Assembly: GCA_021325135.1 (NCBI GenBank)
Contig: JAJPHT010000029.1
Span: 62,001 to 126,000, forward strand
Origin: Pseudomonadota bacterium
GTDB taxonomy: Archaea > Thermoplasmatota > SW-10-69-26 > JACQPN01 > JAJPHT01
DNA length: 64,000 nt
Direction of reading: 5' to 3'
Part shown: in pieces, positions 61,710 through 64,000 of the stretch
Layout of the letters: every line of letters begins with the position of its first letter
Numbering within the stretch: position 1 is the first letter of the stretch
Position numbers and translations under genes: made by a program
The notes under the pieces: generated by a model
Told to the model about the DNA's origin: nothing
What the model saw: the letters and a program-made list of their open reading frames with translations, nothing else
The model's database searches: none

Positions 61710-61810
61710 CCCACGCCACCGGCCGCTGCGCAGAAGTGGGCAGCGGGAGCCGTTCCTCACGACGCGGTCACCGCAAGGTTTAGCATGCCCTCCCCGTGAC
61801 GCGGCCGCAG

Positions 61811-62761
61811 ATGCGCGCGCTCCTCCTGGCGCTCCTCGTGGCCGGCCTGGCCGTCGCGGGGTGCGTCAAGCCCGCCCACGACGCGAAGACCGCCGCCCCC
61901 GTGCAGGCCGCCGCCCTGATGCTGCCCCCCGTCAACGCCACGGGGAGCCTCGTCGTCGCGACGCTGTTCAAGGACCGCTCGCCGCTGGCCGACGTGAACG
62001 TCACCGTGGGCAACCTCAGCGCGACCTCCGACGGGAACGGCGAGGCGCGCTTCGAGAAGCTCGCGCCGGGCCTCTACAACGTCACCGCGAAGAAGGCCGC
62101 GCACCGCACCGCCATCGCGCAGGCGCAGGTCGTCGCGGGCCAGGAGGCGCGCGTCGAGGCCGTGCTGGAGGCCGAGGCCGGAAGCGTCCACAGCCACGAG
62201 CGCGGCCTCTTCGCGCACCGCGACCTCTACACGTTCCAGGGGCGCTTCGACTGCTCCGCGACGTACCTCATCGTGACCGGCGACTGCATGATCCTCGTGC
62301 AGAACGTGAGCGAGCAGGCGGGCGCGCCCCCGCCGCCCAACGTCACCACCGCGAAGAACGTCATCGAGTTCCCCCTGGACGCGACGTGGAAGGAGCTGGT
62401 CGTGGAGATGAACTGGACCGCGCCGCAGGTCGCCGTGGAGCAGGGCATGACCCTGGCCCTGGAGCCTGCGCAGGCGCCCGCCGACGGCCACGCCGCCAAG
62501 TACGCGCAGGCCTCCGGCGCCTCGCCGCTGAAGATCGACTTCCTGCCCGGCGTCAAGCACCCCACCGCGACCGCGCAGGACATGCCCAACCCCAACGGCG
62601 GCGAGGTCATCCGCGCCCGCGCGTTCGTCGAAGGCCTCCAGCACAACCCGGGCGGCACCGACTTCCTGGGCGTGGGCGTCGCCAAGGACCAGACGTTCAC
62701 GCTGCTGGTGAGCGTCTTCTACGGCGAGCCCGCCCCCGAAGGATATACCGCCCTGCATTGA
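61811..62761 (+). CDS. Lipoprotein with carboxypeptidase-regulatory-like domain
   Basis: This is a 316-residue lipoprotein. ATG 61811 gives MRALLLALLVAGLAVAGC (lipobox Cys18). A CarboxypepD_reg-like beta domain lies at about 47-118 (PLADVNVTVGNL, LAPGLYNVTAKK). A larger beta-rich domain follows with two cysteines (near 147 and 156) and several Asn-X-Thr sequons. GTG 61796 is an alternative start, but the TTTAGC element at about -28 fits ATG 61811. The function is unknown; a surface structural or binding role is inferred. Confidence 0.78.
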   Translation: MRALLLALLVAGLAVAGCVKPAHDAKTAAPVQAAALMLPPVNATGSLVVATLFKDRSPLADVNVTVGNLSATSDGNGEARFEKLAPGLYNVTAKKAAHRTAIAQAQVVAGQEARVEAVLEAEAGSVHSHERGLFAHRDLYTFQGRFDCSATYLIVTGDCMILVQNVSEQAGAPPPPNVTTAKNVIEFPLDATWKELVVEMNWTAPQVAVEQGMTLALEPAQAPADGHAAKYAQASGASPLKIDFLPGVKHPTATAQDMPNPNGGEVIRARAFVEGLQHNPGGTDFLGVGVAKDQTFTLLVSVFYGEPAPEGYTALH

Positions 62762-62840
62762 ACCCGTCCGCGCAGGCGCCCCCTTGCCGCCACCGAAGGT
62801 TGAAGCGCCACCCACGGCGTCCTGCCGCGGGCACACCCCC

Positions 62841-63206
62841 ATGCGCTCCACCACGATCCTTCTGGCCCTCTCCCTCGCCGCCACCTTCCTGGCCTTTGCC
62901 GCCCCCGCCGACGCCTGCGCGGGCACCGCGTGCATCCCCGGCTGCACGCAGGACCGCTGCCCCCCCGGCTGCGGCGACAACATCGGCTGCTGCCAGCCCG
63001 GCAGCAGCATCGTGGAATGCTTCGTCCCCCACTGCACGCAGACCTTCTGCATCGACCTCCCGCCCGTGCCCCCCTGCGTGCGCCCGGACTGCATCCCCAC
63101 CTGCTACGGCCCCCTGTGCATCAACGACTGCACCTACCTCCTGGGCTGCCCCCCGAACCTGTGGTGCAACAACCTCTACTGCTACACGCCCCCGCCCCTG
63201 GCGTGA
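62841..63206 (+). CDS. Secreted protein with 18 cysteines
   Basis: This is a 121-residue precursor. A signal peptide of about 25 residues (ending ADA) is followed by about 96 residues with 18 cysteines. They lie in short C-x3-C, C-x4-C and C-x5-C spacings with Pro and Gly turns (CIPGC, CPPGC, CCQPG, CVRPDC, CYGPLC). The pattern suggests a disulfide knot, perhaps granulin- or EGF-like in density, but I recognise no named domain. ATG 62841 starts the signal peptide. It is the most cysteine-dense of the exported proteins here. Confidence 0.72.
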   Translation: MRSTTILLALSLAATFLAFAAPADACAGTACIPGCTQDRCPPGCGDNIGCCQPGSSIVECFVPHCTQTFCIDLPPVPPCVRPDCIPTCYGPLCINDCTYLLGCPPNLWCNNLYCYTPPPLA

Positions 63207-63256
63207 GGAGACCACCCGCGGAACGCTTTTGACCCGCCCCCGTCTACCCGCCCCCG

Positions 63257-63937
63257 ATGGCCTACGCCTGGCTCGTGCCGGCCCTCGCCGGCGCCGTGAG
63301 CGCGGTCTTCGCCTCGCTGGTGTGGGGGCAGTTCTCCGCTCGGCGCCGGCCGTTCCAGCTGGCCTGGGCGCTGGGCCTCTCCGCCTACTCGGCGGCCTCC
63401 TTCATCGAGGCCTACGTGAGCGGCAACCCGTGGAGCGTCGCGCTCTACCGCGCCTACTTCCCGCTGGCGGCCGCCACCGTGGGCCTGCTGGGGTTGGGCA
63501 GCGTGCTCCTGGCGCGCGTCAACGCGTGGACCGCCCTCTACGCCGCGCTCACGGGCCTCGCCGTCGTCGTCGCGCTGGTGGGCCCCTTCGCGCTGCCCCT
63601 GGACTCCGCGGCCTTCGCGGACGCGGGGCCCAGCCTGGGTGCGGCGCCCGTGCCCTTCAGCAACCCGGGCCGCGTCGCGTTCCTCGTGCTCAACATCGTG
63701 GGCGGCCTCGCCCTCATCGTGGGCGCGCTGTGGAGCTGGTGGCGCACGCGCCGCGCGGGCGTCCTCCTCATCGGCCTGGGCGCCATGCTCCCCTTCGCGG
63801 GCGGCAGCCTCAGCGACCTCCTCCACGCCGACGTGCGCGTGCTGCTCCAGCTTCTGGGCATCGTCGTGATGTTCGCGGGCTTCCTGCAAGGCCGCGAGGT
63901 GCCCAGCCGTGCGGCGGTCGCGGTGCCTGAGGCCTGA
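63257..63937 (+). CDS. Seven-helix membrane protein
   Basis: This 226-residue polytopic protein has about seven hydrophobic segments, Ala/Leu/Val-rich with short loops. Trp and Arg lie at the membrane borders (WSWWRTRRAG near 158-167). The pattern is like the seven-helix sensory input modules of some archaeal kinases, but no output domain is present. No family is confidently recognised. ATG 63257 is the start. The stop directly abuts the stop of a minus-strand gene. Confidence 0.72.
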   Translation: MAYAWLVPALAGAVSAVFASLVWGQFSARRRPFQLAWALGLSAYSAASFIEAYVSGNPWSVALYRAYFPLAAATVGLLGLGSVLLARVNAWTALYAALTGLAVVVALVGPFALPLDSAAFADAGPSLGAAPVPFSNPGRVAFLVLNIVGGLALIVGALWSWWRTRRAGVLLIGLGAMLPFAGGSLSDLLHADVRVLLQLLGIVVMFAGFLQGREVPSRAAVAVPEA

Positions 63938-64000
63938 TCACACGTCCAGGGCCAGGTGCCCGCGCCCAAGCCGATGCAGCACGGGGAGCGACACGTTGTA
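63938..64000 (-). CDS. 3' end of a minus-strand gene
   Basis: An open frame from the window edge on the minus strand ends with TGA at 63938-63940. It encodes a final 20 residues, YNVSLPVLHRLGRGHLALDV, with GC-rich third positions. It meets the stop of the plus-strand gene without a gap. Too little is visible to assign a family. Confidence 0.45.
   Translation of the reverse strand, partial: YNVSLPVLHRLGRGHLALDV

Overview
The window is very GC-rich (roughly 70% or more by eye) and archaeal. It encodes a two-repeat TATA-binding protein, an archaeal SepF, a geranylgeranyl reductase of the archaeal lipid pathway, a transketolase split into N- and C-terminal subunits, a ZPR1 zinc-finger protein and a DUF1405 membrane protein. 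Several genes are leaderless, with an AT-rich box about 26-28 nt before the start codon. The many exported proteins, the lipobox lipoproteins and the double winged-helix regulators suggest a high-GC member of the Thermoplasmatota. That placement is an inference; nothing in the window (no rRNA or tRNA) proves it. No CRISPR array, insertion sequence or integrase was seen.

Layout. 1-10.4 kb: four consecutive large exported proteins (Ig/OmpL47-like repeats, PPC plus PKD, an unrecognised one, kelch). 10.4-20.1 kb: small secreted proteins, a membrane-anchored winged-helix regulator, an orphan ABC-2 permease, thiolase, DUF1405, a TPR membrane protein and a soluble double winged-helix regulator behind a dyad. 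20.1-28.9 kb: purM, split transketolase, lipoproteins, thiamine pyrophosphokinase, a BNR-repeat lipoprotein and geranylgeranyl reductase. 30.5-38.2 kb: one long minus-strand run, DUF2378-like - STAS-like - histidine kinase - DUF255 thioredoxin-fold protein - thiamine-type ABC importer (thiB, thiP, thiQ-like). 38.2-47.5 kb: secreted Cys-containing proteins mixed with enoyl-CoA hydratase, two tandem MidA-like methyltransferases, a SMUG1-like glycosylase, an acyl-CoA synthetase and an alpha/beta hydrolase. 47.6-57.9 kb: uvrA, a secreted trypsin-like protease, zpr1, sepF, tbp, a BNR lipoprotein and a membrane protein with an extreme cysteine cluster. 58-64 kb: an ABC-2 exporter pair, a two-gene radical SAM operon with a possible leader-bearing substrate, a lipoprotein, an 18-Cys secreted protein and a polytopic membrane protein.

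How it fits together. The thiamine importer, thiamine pyrophosphokinase and the ThDP-dependent transketolase form a coherent thiamine theme. Thiolase, enoyl-CoA hydratase and acyl-CoA synthetase point to acyl-CoA metabolism. sepF, tbp and zpr1 are housekeeping genes, and the sepF/zpr1 divergent region carries striking CACGTG palindromes. A recurrent two-hairpin repeat sits between three convergent gene pairs. The best candidate for an undescribed system is the radical SAM operon at 59.8-61.7 kb; the cysteine-cluster membrane protein at 57-58 kb comes next.
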